A stretch of DNA of 64,000 nucleotides from an uncultured Faecalicatena sp. (GTDB lineage: Bacteria; Bacillota; Clostridia; Lachnospirales; Lachnospiraceae): NCBI GenBank assembly GCA_948468385.1, contig CAOKHZ010000006.1, positions 93,697 to 157,696 on the forward strand. Direction: 5' to 3'. Below, in pieces: positions 44,317 to 52,120 of the stretch; positions within the stretch are counted from its first letter, which is position 1, and the number at the start of each line of letters is the position of its first letter. The position numbers were made by a program, and so were the translations under genes. The notes below the pieces were generated by a model, which had not been told where the DNA came from, ran no database searches, and saw nothing but the letters and a program-made list of their open reading frames with translations.

Positions 44317-45003
44317 CTATCCCCAAATCTTCCGCCATTTTTTATCCCGCCTATTAAACTCTTGTAGCATGTCATAAAACTTACAAACATATATGCCGTT
44401 TCTTTATTCTTGATTGGATAACAACGTTCCTCCCTTATTCAAATTTGCAAATATCTGCCTCAATATTTTAGAGCGTTGTTTTTTATCGTCAATCTTGATT
44501 TCTATTATAGCAATCGTTGTATAATCAACACGCCTTTTTACTTCCGGCGAAAGTGCCTCATAATCCACGTTTATTCCCCTTTTTCCGTCTCCTTCCAACT
44601 GAATATGTAGTTCTTCCAAATCATACTGACTCATCAGGGCTTCCTTAAACGAACAATTCTCAATTATAAGCTCCGAAAAATTAACGGATGTATTCTTCTT
44701 CGTCTTTAAATAATACCCTATGTAATAGAAAAAAAGACTCATAATTCGTTGTTGCCCATCCAATATTTCTAGCTGTCCCTCTTTATTACGACACGCATAA
44801 ATCGGAGGAATGGGAAGCCCTAAAAGCAAAGATTCCACCAATGATTCGACTTGTTCTCTTGTCCAGCGATATTTTCTTTGATATTTGGGTATGACGTATA
44901 AATTTTCATTGACTCCCTCCACAAGTGTACGAAATCCCACATCTGTCTTATACTGCTGGATGCCGAGACCACCTAATTCATTCACCAATTCATTCTGACT
45001 CAA
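44317..45003 (-). pseudogene. DUF262 (GmrSD-type) gene with in-frame stop and truncation
   Basis: Starts at TTG 45003 (AAGGAGG 8 bases upstream). The protein has the DUF262 signature: YVIPKYQRKYRWTREQVESLVESLLLGLPIPPIY (I/VPxYQRxYxW), EILDGQQRIMSL (DGQQR) and FANLNKGGTLLSNQE. There it meets TAA (44404-44406). The same frame goes on with RNGIYVCKFYDMLQEFNRRDKKW, exactly what follows in relatives after QEL, so a Leu TTA has become TAA. A TAG at 44317 ends it for good, so the C-terminal effector part is also missing. DUF262 proteins are often restriction enzymes against modified phage DNA. Confidence 0.8.
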
Positions 45004-45226
45004 AGCAAAGTCCTCCTTCGACAATTATATTTTCTGCAATCTATAAATTTTACCATTTTAACTTAAGCTAATGATGTTGGGAGCCAAATATTTTTTGGCA
45101 TTGTTATCATAACACCCTCGCGAAACGGGCGCAAGCACGTAAAACTCGATTGCAGATTTTTGTGAATATTGACGGCGCGATGCTGAATTGCAACCGGATT
45201 TCCTTGCAAATGCGTCACGCCCATGT

Positions 45227-45403
45227 TATACTGAGGGGCAATGTTTTTGCCCCTCAGTATACGAGGATGCACACAGCCGCATAAGGAAATATGCCGCCTC
45301 GCGGCTGCGGCTGGCGCAATACTCACGGCAGATTTCATCGACCGTGAGTATATATTACAATTAACATTGGCATACGCATGGCCACCATCCATGCGTTAAT
45401 GCC
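45227..45403. repeat. Three hairpins before the FecR/beta-helix lipoprotein gene
   Basis: 45227-45261: TATACTGAGGGGCA pairs perfectly with TGCCCCTCAGTATA, a relative of 41243-41280. 45319-45351: ATACTCACGG against CCGTGAGTAT. 45369-45403: GGCAT and ACGCATGG against CCATGCGT and ATGCC. They occupy the gap of about 450 bp between the DUF262 remnant and the next gene; the left part of that gap (45004-45226) holds nothing I can name. They may form a structured leader. Confidence 0.7.
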
Positions 45404-45452
45404 ATCCTTTATACCGATATGGGAAAATGAAACGAAGAGGAGGGAAAAAATT

Positions 45453-46856
45453 TTGAAAAAGACAAGTATCATTTTATCCGTACTGGCCATGGCCGCCCTG
45501 CTTGTGACGGGTTGCGGCAAGGACTCCAAAGAAGCGACCACGATGCGCTTCCTAAGGGCTGACGGCGAGGCGTGGATAACCGATGATGAGCAAAAAAACC
45601 TTGATGCGACCGAAGGCCTGAGCCTTTATTCAGGCTACGGCGTGGGCACGTCAGCGCACGCCAACGCGTGGCTTACGCTGGACGAGGCGACGCTGGCCAA
45701 AATGGATTACTCAAGCGAGATTGGAATCGAGAAAAGTGCCGACGGGAAGCACCTCGAGGTGGACGTGAAATCCGGCAAGATGTATTTCAACGTGTCAGAG
45801 CCCCTCAAGGATGACGAGAGCCTCGACATCGAAACAAGCACGATGACCGTGGGCATCAGGGGAACCGCGGGTTGGGTCGAAAGCTACGACGATTATTCAA
45901 GAGTTGCCCTTTTAGAGGGCGATGTAACGCTCACCGCCAAGAAGGGGAACGACTCCATTATACTGGGCGAGGGATATATGGCCACCCTTTTTAATGGCAG
46001 CGGATTCGAGGTCGAACAATTTTCCACAAAGGACGTTCCAGAATTCGTAATGGACGAGGAAGACGCGCTCCATATGTTGGAGACACTGGGGATGAACCTT
46101 GACGCGTCCGCAGACGACACCGGAACAAACGGTAATTCCCCCAGCTCCACACTCCCCTATGACCCGAAAGCCGGCCTGGAGTTGCCCGAAATACCGGATG
46201 ACGGCATAGAGCGGGAAGTGATTGAAGTGGCGGATAATGATGCCCTTCAGGCACTCTTTTCAGGAGGACGTGATTTATCCAATACTGAAATACGGCTCGG
46301 TGATGGCGAATACGCGTTTGACTACGGACTGAGTATTGGCACTTGCGATAATTTATCCATCATCGGCACCGGCAAGACGCAGATTGTCGTCAACAATGGG
46401 GGAGCCACCGTACTGGATTCCTACGGAGCGAAAAACCTGCTTCTATACGGACTGGTACTGGGACACGACATCCCACCCATGGACGAGTGCTCGATGGGCG
46501 TCCTATCATTTTTCGGATGTGAAAACGTGTCCGTGATAGGCTGCGACATCTACGGCTGTGGACTCGTCGGCATAGAAGCTTCCGGCGATGTCACCGTCAC
46601 GGCTTCCGTGATACGGGAATGCAGTTATTCAGCCGTGCAAACGTACTCGGACTGCACGGTTCATTTCGTCAATTCCATCATTCAAGACAACAACGGACCA
46701 TACTTGTTTGTCGGTTCCGAGGGTACCAAATTTATCTTTGACAACTGCACCATACAAGGAAACCACTCTACTGCGGAATTTGCCCCAACGAGTGATGGCA
46801 TGGAACCCGACGTGACCATGAACAACACCACGGAAAAAGATAACGCCTGGCAATAA
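45453..46856 (+). CDS. Lipoprotein with FecR-like domain and right-handed beta-helix
   Basis: A 467-residue lipoprotein, lipobox LLVTGC at about residue 22. Residues ~30-185 match the FecR domain (GYGVGTSAHANAWLTL, GKMYFNVSEPL, TSTMTVGIRGTAG), which in other proteins reads surface or sensor signals. Residues ~260-460 form parallel beta-helix coils (NLSIIGTGKTQIVV, NLLLYGLVLG, NVSVIGCDIYGCGLVGI, SIIQDNNGP), usual for carbohydrate binding or lyases. Start: a TTG at 45453 with GGAGGG 9 bases upstream; ATG codons further up lack a site. Function unknown; outer-surface glycan binding is likely. Confidence 0.75.
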   Translation: MKKTSIILSVLAMAALLVTGCGKDSKEATTMRFLRADGEAWITDDEQKNLDATEGLSLYSGYGVGTSAHANAWLTLDEATLAKMDYSSEIGIEKSADGKHLEVDVKSGKMYFNVSEPLKDDESLDIETSTMTVGIRGTAGWVESYDDYSRVALLEGDVTLTAKKGNDSIILGEGYMATLFNGSGFEVEQFSTKDVPEFVMDEEDALHMLETLGMNLDASADDTGTNGNSPSSTLPYDPKAGLELPEIPDDGIEREVIEVADNDALQALFSGGRDLSNTEIRLGDGEYAFDYGLSIGTCDNLSIIGTGKTQIVVNNGGATVLDSYGAKNLLLYGLVLGHDIPPMDECSMGVLSFFGCENVSVIGCDIYGCGLVGIEASGDVTVTASVIRECSYSAVQTYSDCTVHFVNSIIQDNNGPYLFVGSEGTKFIFDNCTIQGNHSTAEFAPTSDGMEPDVTMNNTTEKDNAWQ

Positions 46857-46867
46857 GAGACTGATTC

Positions 46868-46915
46868 CGGTCGGATGAAATCTGAAGAGCCAGTTCTTCA
46901 AATTTCATCCGACCG
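46868..46915. terminator. Bidirectional terminator between convergent genes
   Basis: CGGTCGGATGAAAT pairs with ATTTCATCCGACCG over 14 bases, and the loop contains a further TGAAGA/TCTTCA stem. It sits between the lipoprotein gene and the VanY-like gene. Confidence 0.75.
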
Positions 46916-46928
46916 CGGACAATAACGA

Positions 46929-47759
46929 TTAATCAGCAAGGTACTCCTCCAAGCAAACACCCAAGGCGTGAATCTGTTTTGCATCCTCCCGTCCCACATA
47001 GCGATAGTGCCAGGGCTCATAGATGATACCGGTAATCTCGCTCTTCCCGGTAGGGTAACGGAGAATGAAGCCATATTCCCAGCTATGCGCCATCAGCCAT
47101 TTTTGAACCTCCGTGTTCTCTTGTGATTCGTCCAAAATCTGGTGATCAATGTCCACGATGTCCACCGCCAGACCCAACTGGTGCTCACTGGTTCCCGGCA
47201 ATGCCACGGACGTTCCCGCCTCGGCTTCAGCGGCATCCTGGCCATATCCTTCATCCAGATACCGCCCTACCTCTTGTTGATACAGACTCTCCTGAACTTC
47301 CCGGGTGCGGTAGGCAGAACAAATAACCGGGTTCAGCCCATCCGCCCGGCAGGCGTCCATCATCGCCTGAAGGTCGGGATAACACCGCTCGTCCACCTGA
47401 AGGCCATTTTGGAGCGTTACCGTCCAAACCGTATAATCTTCAGGCAAAGGATTCCACGGGTTGACCAGCAACAGCTTCCATGTACCTGCCGCAATAGGCT
47501 TTGACGCAATGGAAGGGTCAGACTCCGATTGCGGCGGACTATTTTGTATGGACTCATTCGACGCGGGCACGTCCGCCGTCGAATGGTCAACCGGCTTGTC
47601 CCCACTCTGCAGGAAGGCCGCCATGCAAACAATAGCCGCAAATAGAAAAGCGGATACAGGAAACAAGCGCCGGGCCAGTCGGCGAAGTCGGCTTTTCCTG
47701 CGTCTATATTTGCGATGGTATATGTACCTTTTATGTACTATGTTCTCGGTTTGTCTCAT
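46929..47759 (-). CDS. VanY-like D-alanyl-D-alanine carboxypeptidase (M15)
   Basis: A ~276-residue membrane-anchored peptidase. Basic cytoplasmic start (HRKYRRRKSRLRRLARR), one span (~30-50), a linker, then the M15B domain with Zn ligands His/Asp in GTSEHQLGLAVDI and the Glu-x-x-His in YEPWHYRYVG. It removes the terminal D-Ala from cell-wall stem peptides. Start at 47759, with GAGG 8 bases upstream. It is the last gene of a run RR-HK-unknown membrane protein-VanY on one strand, an arrangement like VanR/S-controlled accessory genes of glycopeptide resistance. Confidence 0.88.
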   Translation of the reverse strand: MRQTENIVHKRYIYHRKYRRRKSRLRRLARRLFPVSAFLFAAIVCMAAFLQSGDKPVDHSTADVPASNESIQNSPPQSESDPSIASKPIAAGTWKLLLVNPWNPLPEDYTVWTVTLQNGLQVDERCYPDLQAMMDACRADGLNPVICSAYRTREVQESLYQQEVGRYLDEGYGQDAAEAEAGTSVALPGTSEHQLGLAVDIVDIDHQILDESQENTEVQKWLMAHSWEYGFILRYPTGKSEITGIIYEPWHYRYVGREDAKQIHALGVCLEEYLAD

Positions 47760-47866
47760 AAAACTCACCTCGCCATGATTGGAATATCCTCATCATAGCA
47801 AGGTGTTTCTTAGAATCATTATCGGTCTGCCATCACTTTGGCATCTTCATCATTACAATTCACCAC

Positions 47867-48625
47867 TCATTGATAGTTGAAAAAAACGTAATCACTTGTT
47901 ATTTCCAGATTCAAGTCATAAATTGTCGCGCCGTCTTTTGAGGAAAAGCATATGCTAAACCAAGAGGGCTGGTCAGTTGTCATAGTACGGTCATCCGCTA
48001 CTTTCATATCCATCCGATTAAAGTCATAGTAGTCTTGCAAAAACACGATCCACTTATCCACCCAAAAAGCAGCATCTTCTACCGCGCCGCCATCTGTCGG
48101 GACATTCCTTACCATTATCCGTACGGCTTTTCCCGTGGCATCGTCTACCGTTATAAAAGTTCCAAGATCCGTTATAAAAGTTCCAGGAATCCCAGGGTCA
48201 TAATCCCATATACATGCCCAAATCAAAGCCGAGCTCCCATCTTTCCCCACCAACAACCGCGGTTCCGCATATCCGTCGCCTTGTGCCGCGTATTCCAACA
48301 CACCTTCCGGAAGCAGGTCGTAATCATCTAACATCTCCATCACGTTCAGTGCCGCATGACTGGCATCCTCTTTGGCCAGTACCGTTTTTCCCTCCCAGAC
48401 GCTCTCCATGTTTTCCATTGACATCAACTGTAAAGTCGCCCCCACGTCACCCTCCTGCCGTAAGGTAAGATTAATGCCGCTCAGCTCCATTTTCTTTTGG
48501 AACTTACTGATTTGAGCGTCCTGCATTTGTGAAGCCAGATAAGGCAAAGTCGCCCCCAGAATGACAAAGAGCAAGGTTAAGAACAAAGTGAAGAATGGTA
48601 AAATATATTTCTTCTTGCACTTCAT
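47867..48625 (-). CDS. Hypothetical membrane-anchored protein of the VanRS-like operon
   Basis: 252 residues, N-terminal span (~8-30), remainder outside. No domain recognised. The sequence has alternating strands in the second half (SALIWACIWDYDPGIPG, DATGKAVRIMV, GATIYDLNLEIT) as in small beta-sandwich proteins. Its ATG overlaps the stop of the histidine kinase gene (ATGA), with GGAGG upstream, so it is coupled to it and may help sensing. Confidence 0.65.
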   Translation of the reverse strand: MKCKKKYILPFFTLFLTLLFVILGATLPYLASQMQDAQISKFQKKMELSGINLTLRQEGDVGATLQLMSMENMESVWEGKTVLAKEDASHAALNVMEMLDDYDLLPEGVLEYAAQGDGYAEPRLLVGKDGSSALIWACIWDYDPGIPGTFITDLGTFITVDDATGKAVRIMVRNVPTDGGAVEDAAFWVDKWIVFLQDYYDFNRMDMKVADDRTMTTDQPSWFSICFSSKDGATIYDLNLEITSDYVFFNYQ

Positions 48626-50055
48626 GGACGTCCTCCTCTCAGTTCCACGGTAACACAAGCACCGCCTTTTTTTCTATTTGCAAACCGAAGGCTTCCGTTA
48701 TGGAGCAATACAATTTCCTGGCACAAAGCCAGGCCCAGTCCAAAACCACCTTGTTTCCGGGAACGAGCCTTGTCAACACGATAAAACGGCTCGGTCAGAT
48801 GCTTCAACGCCTGGGGCGGAATGCCCCGACCACCATCTAAAACACGAATCCGACAGCCCGTCTCCGTCATTTCCTGACAAAACCGCAATTTCCCTCCGTC
48901 CTCCATCGACTTTTGGGCATTGTCCGCCAGGTTCAAAAAGAGCGACCACACCAGATCGGGCTCCATCAAACAAATTCCTTCCTCGCAGTCATAAGAGAGA
49001 TGAATGCCTTTCTCTCGGTAAACCGGCTCCAGTCGCCGAACCAATTGCTCCACTAACGCACCTGGGCTGATCGGAACCAAAGGTATGTCCCGCCGCCTAA
49101 GCACCAGCAGTTCCAACAACTTGCGGGACAAGCTTTCCAGCCGCTTGCCCTCCGAATAAATGTAACCTGCCGCCTCGGCTTGTTCCTCCTGGGTCAACGT
49201 GCCGCTCCCAATCAAATCAGCATAACCAACAAGGGAAGTCATCGGGGTTTTCATTTCATGGGCAAAGCTACCGACAAACCGTTCCTGCCGCTCTACGGAT
49301 TGGCGCAACTGCTCAATATGGCGTTCCTTCTGTTTTGCATCGGTTTCCAATTGTCTCGCCATCGTGTTAAAATCCTTAGAAAGCTCTCCAATCTCGTCCC
49401 GTGACCGAACCCTGACACGGGTGGTATAATGACCGGACGCAATCATCCGGGAGGCTCGAGACAAGTCTTTAAGCGGAGATGTAAGGATCCTGGAAACGGT
49501 ATAGGACAGTATGCCGCACAGCAAGAACATGACGAGAAAGACTTGAAAATAGGTATGCCGTTGGGCATCCCTCGCGATATAGAGTTCACTGATGTCATGG
49601 CTGGTTGAAAGATAGAGAGTGTTCCCATTTGTTTCTATCGCTCCGACCAATACCAGATATTGCTCGCCTTTTCCATCCTCCAAAATATGAAACAAGCACT
49701 CTCCCGATGCCGGCATCTCGACACTTTCGCTCATTCGGAATATTGAGGTTTGAACACTCCCGCCCTCATAAATCACTTCCTCGGCTGTGGACAACCGAAG
49801 ATTTGACCAAAAGGCACTATTTTGCTGGTAAAGCTGCTCCATCGTCCGCGAGAGCACCTCCCGATTCAAATACGTTTCCAGACCGTTGACGATTTGCAGC
49901 GTGCCCCAGACCATGCGATAATCACCAAACGCCACGGCTTCCTCCCGTTCCAGGGATTCCTTGAATGAAGCGGAAATCAGCACGCTTCCTCCGATTCCAA
50001 AAAGAAAGGACAATAGTGCCAACATGGAACACGTTATTTTCAGATGAATTTTCAA
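48622..50055 (-). CDS. Sensor histidine kinase, VanS-like context
   Basis: A 477-residue kinase: span ~8-30, outer sensor region of ~130 residues, span ~165-187, HAMP (LTSPLKDLSRASRMIASG), HisKA with His in GSFAHEMKTPMTSLVGY (about 266), HATPase with NLADNAQKSM, GRGIPP and GGFGLGLALC. Start at a TTG that overlaps the regulator stop as TTGA, with GGAGGTG close upstream. It pairs with the regulator at 50052. Signal unknown; the VanY-like gene suggests cell-wall stress. Confidence 0.88.
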   Translation of the reverse strand: MKIHLKITCSMLALLSFLFGIGGSVLISASFKESLEREEAVAFGDYRMVWGTLQIVNGLETYLNREVLSRTMEQLYQQNSAFWSNLRLSTAEEVIYEGGSVQTSIFRMSESVEMPASGECLFHILEDGKGEQYLVLVGAIETNGNTLYLSTSHDISELYIARDAQRHTYFQVFLVMFLLCGILSYTVSRILTSPLKDLSRASRMIASGHYTTRVRVRSRDEIGELSKDFNTMARQLETDAKQKERHIEQLRQSVERQERFVGSFAHEMKTPMTSLVGYADLIGSGTLTQEEQAEAAGYIYSEGKRLESLSRKLLELLVLRRRDIPLVPISPGALVEQLVRRLEPVYREKGIHLSYDCEEGICLMEPDLVWSLFLNLADNAQKSMEDGGKLRFCQEMTETGCRIRVLDGGRGIPPQALKHLTEPFYRVDKARSRKQGGFGLGLALCQEIVLLHNGSLRFANRKKGGACVTVELRGGRP

Positions 50056-50711
50056 TTCTCCACCTCCAACCGGTAGCCCACCTTGTTAATCGCCCGAAGG
50101 CAATTTTCCCACCCCACCTTTTTCCGCAACCGCTGAATATGAAGGTCCACCGCCTTGCTACCGAAAGGATATTCTTCGCCCCACACTTGTTCATAGATTG
50201 TTTCCCGGTACATGGCGCGCCTTGGATTCCTGACAAATAGTAGAAGCAAATCATACTCCGTCTTGGTCAAACTGATTTCTTGCCCGTCCCGCCACACCTG
50301 CATGGAAGCGGTGTCAATTTTCAAATCTCCGATTTCCAGCATCATGTCACCCTTTTTGTACCGGCGCAAAACCACGTCAATGCGAGCCAGTAGTTCAATC
50401 ACTTCAAAGGGTTTCACAATATAATCCTCCGCCCCCAGCTTGAGTCCCTTTACCCGATCCTGGACGGAGCTTTTTGCCGTCAGAAAAATCACCGGAATTT
50501 CTAGCGGACGAATGTATTCCATCAGTTCAAAGCCATCGATTTCAGGGAGCATTACGTCCAGCACGATTAAGTCATATTGGTTCTTCTCTAAATAATCTGC
50601 CGCCTCCAGTCCATCAAAAGCACAAGTACAATGGTATCCTTCCTTGGCCAGGCTAAGACGAATCAGGTTGGAAATTGGTGCTTCATCTTCTACAATCAAA
50701 ATATTAATCAA
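50052..50711 (-). CDS. OmpR/PhoB-family response regulator, VanR-like context
   Basis: 219 residues. Receiver domain with VEDEAPI, phospho-acceptor Asp in LIVLDVMLPE (about residue 51), FLTAKS and VKPFEV; winged-helix output domain ending LRAINKVGYRLE. The start is a TTG at 50711 with GGAGG 7 bases upstream; the longer ATG at 50744 has no site. Upstream, 50720-50760 contains several ATGAT/ATCAT direct and inverted repeats that could be its own binding site (inference). Confidence 0.9.
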   Translation of the reverse strand: MINILIVEDEAPISNLIRLSLAKEGYHCTCAFDGLEAADYLEKNQYDLIVLDVMLPEIDGFELMEYIRPLEIPVIFLTAKSSVQDRVKGLKLGAEDYIVKPFEVIELLARIDVVLRRYKKGDMMLEIGDLKIDTASMQVWRDGQEISLTKTEYDLLLLFVRNPRRAMYRETIYEQVWGEEYPFGSKAVDLHIQRLRKKVGWENCLRAINKVGYRLEVEN

Positions 50712-50765
50712 GACAAATCCTCCCAGCACAAAATCATGATACATTCATCATACATCATTCAGGCA

Positions 50766-51272
50766 TCAAAACGGCAACAGTGCGGTGTAAACGTTTGCTC
50801 CCTTGAAGATACGGTATTCTAAAATTCTATTGCTTGCATAATGAAAATCGTCTAAAACAAGAACCTTTTCATATTCACGAAAATATTTAAGTACCTTGTC
50901 CTTCGTCGCAAAGTAATCTTTTGTAACGACAGTGGATTTTTGCTCATTTCCAGAAAATGCCGCTGTCTCTTCACTGATTTTTGCCGTCATAGAGATACCA
51001 ATCTTTTTCCCGATACCAGACCAAAAATCATGTTCTTTTGAAAAATCATTACCTGACATGGAAATCATATTTTCCAAACCAATTACATTTTCACATAATA
51101 CCGTTTTTCCAATTTTAGAAGATCCCACAATATAAGTTAAGTATCCTTCTATTGAGAGACTTTGCTTTTAACGTTCTTCATATGTATATTTCGTTTCTTT
51201 CGAATTACGTGATACATATGTCCTTTGCGGATATGTGCCTGGTTTAAAAACATCAGAAAAATATTTATTCAT
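50766..51272 (-). pseudogene. P-loop ATPase gene with in-frame stop and lost 3' end
   Basis: An ATG at 51272 with AAGGGGTG before it starts MNKYFSDVFKPGTYPQRTYVSR; codon 35 is TAA (51168-51170); the same frame then continues QSLSIEGYLTYIVGSSKIGKTVLCENVIG, a P-loop in the usual place after such a start. A Leu TTA to TAA change fits. The frame goes on to a Walker-B-like VLVLDDFHYAS and then into unrelated sequence ending at 50766, so the 3' part has been replaced. The family (ATPases with YVSR...G.SK.GKTVL) is seen near mobile and defence genes, but I cannot name it firmly. Confidence 0.7.
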
Positions 51273-51370
51273 AAAAACACCCCTTTACCCACTTATATAT
51301 CTAACATACCACATTTATCCCCCTTTTCATACCTTTATATACTATTTTCTAAAAAATAAAAGCGAAGGAC

Positions 51371-52006
51371 TCATATCCTTCGCTTCCCATCCATCACTTT
51401 ACAAAACACGATTGCCACCGCCGTGCTCACCGCCGTCGCCATAATTGCCGGCCCCACGATGGCCGTCGGGTTCACACTACCGTACTGGCTCCGATAGGCA
51501 ATGATGTTCACCGGGATTAACTGCAGCGATGAAATATTCAAAATCAAGAACGTGCACATTTCATTACTCGCCACTCCCCCAGGCATTGCCATCCGGCGGG
51601 TGCCCATATTCCCTCGCAGCCCCTCCGCATTTCGCCGCTCCTCCTCCAGTTTGGAAAGCGCCTCCATCGCCTTAAGCCCCGCCGGCGTAGCCGCCCAGCC
51701 TAGCCCCAGAACGTTGGCAATGCAGTTCGTCGCGATGTGCTCGTATGCCGCATGCCCTTCGGGAATTCGCGGAAACAAGAATCGCAAAAACGGGTACATT
51801 TTTTTTGATGCCGTCTCCACAATCCCTGCCTCCGTGGCGATTTCCATCATTCCCACCCAAAACGACATCACTCCCGTCATCGTAATACAAAGCGTCACCG
51901 CTTCCTTTGCGGAATCTAACGCCGCGTTCGTCATCTGCGGCATCCTCCCGTTAAACGCCCCGAAAATAATGCCGACAATAATCATCCCCGCCCACAACCA
52001 GTTCAT
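51371..52006 (-). CDS. spmA: Spore maturation protein A (nucleoside-recognition domain)
   Basis: A 211-residue membrane protein of the SpmA type: NWLWAGMIIVGIIFGAFNGRM at the N-terminus, Gate/nucleoside-recognition core with FWVGMMEIATEAGIV, NCIANVLGLGWAATPAGLKAM, and GGVASNEMCTFLILNISSLQLIPVNIIAYR. Needed for spore core dehydration in Bacillus. AGGGG lies before the ATG. SpmB is encoded upstream on the same strand, with a DUF885 gene between them, an unusual split of a pair normally adjacent. Confidence 0.9.
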   Translation of the reverse strand: MNWLWAGMIIVGIIFGAFNGRMPQMTNAALDSAKEAVTLCITMTGVMSFWVGMMEIATEAGIVETASKKMYPFLRFLFPRIPEGHAAYEHIATNCIANVLGLGWAATPAGLKAMEALSKLEEERRNAEGLRGNMGTRRMAMPGGVASNEMCTFLILNISSLQLIPVNIIAYRSQYGSVNPTAIVGPAIMATAVSTAVAIVFCKVMDGKRRI

Positions 52007-52120
52007 ACTAGCCCCTCCTGACTTCCATCCTTCCTAACTGCTGTCCTTTTAGTCCTCATGCCTCTCCCTTATCGACATTTCATTAAAATACAATCTCTTT
52101 GGCACTTCCCATATACCAGA

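Noticed and set aside
45004-45226. RNA gene in the gap left of the hairpins
   Set aside because: No tRNA, 6S, SRP or other known fold could be made out; only the hairpins further right are supported.
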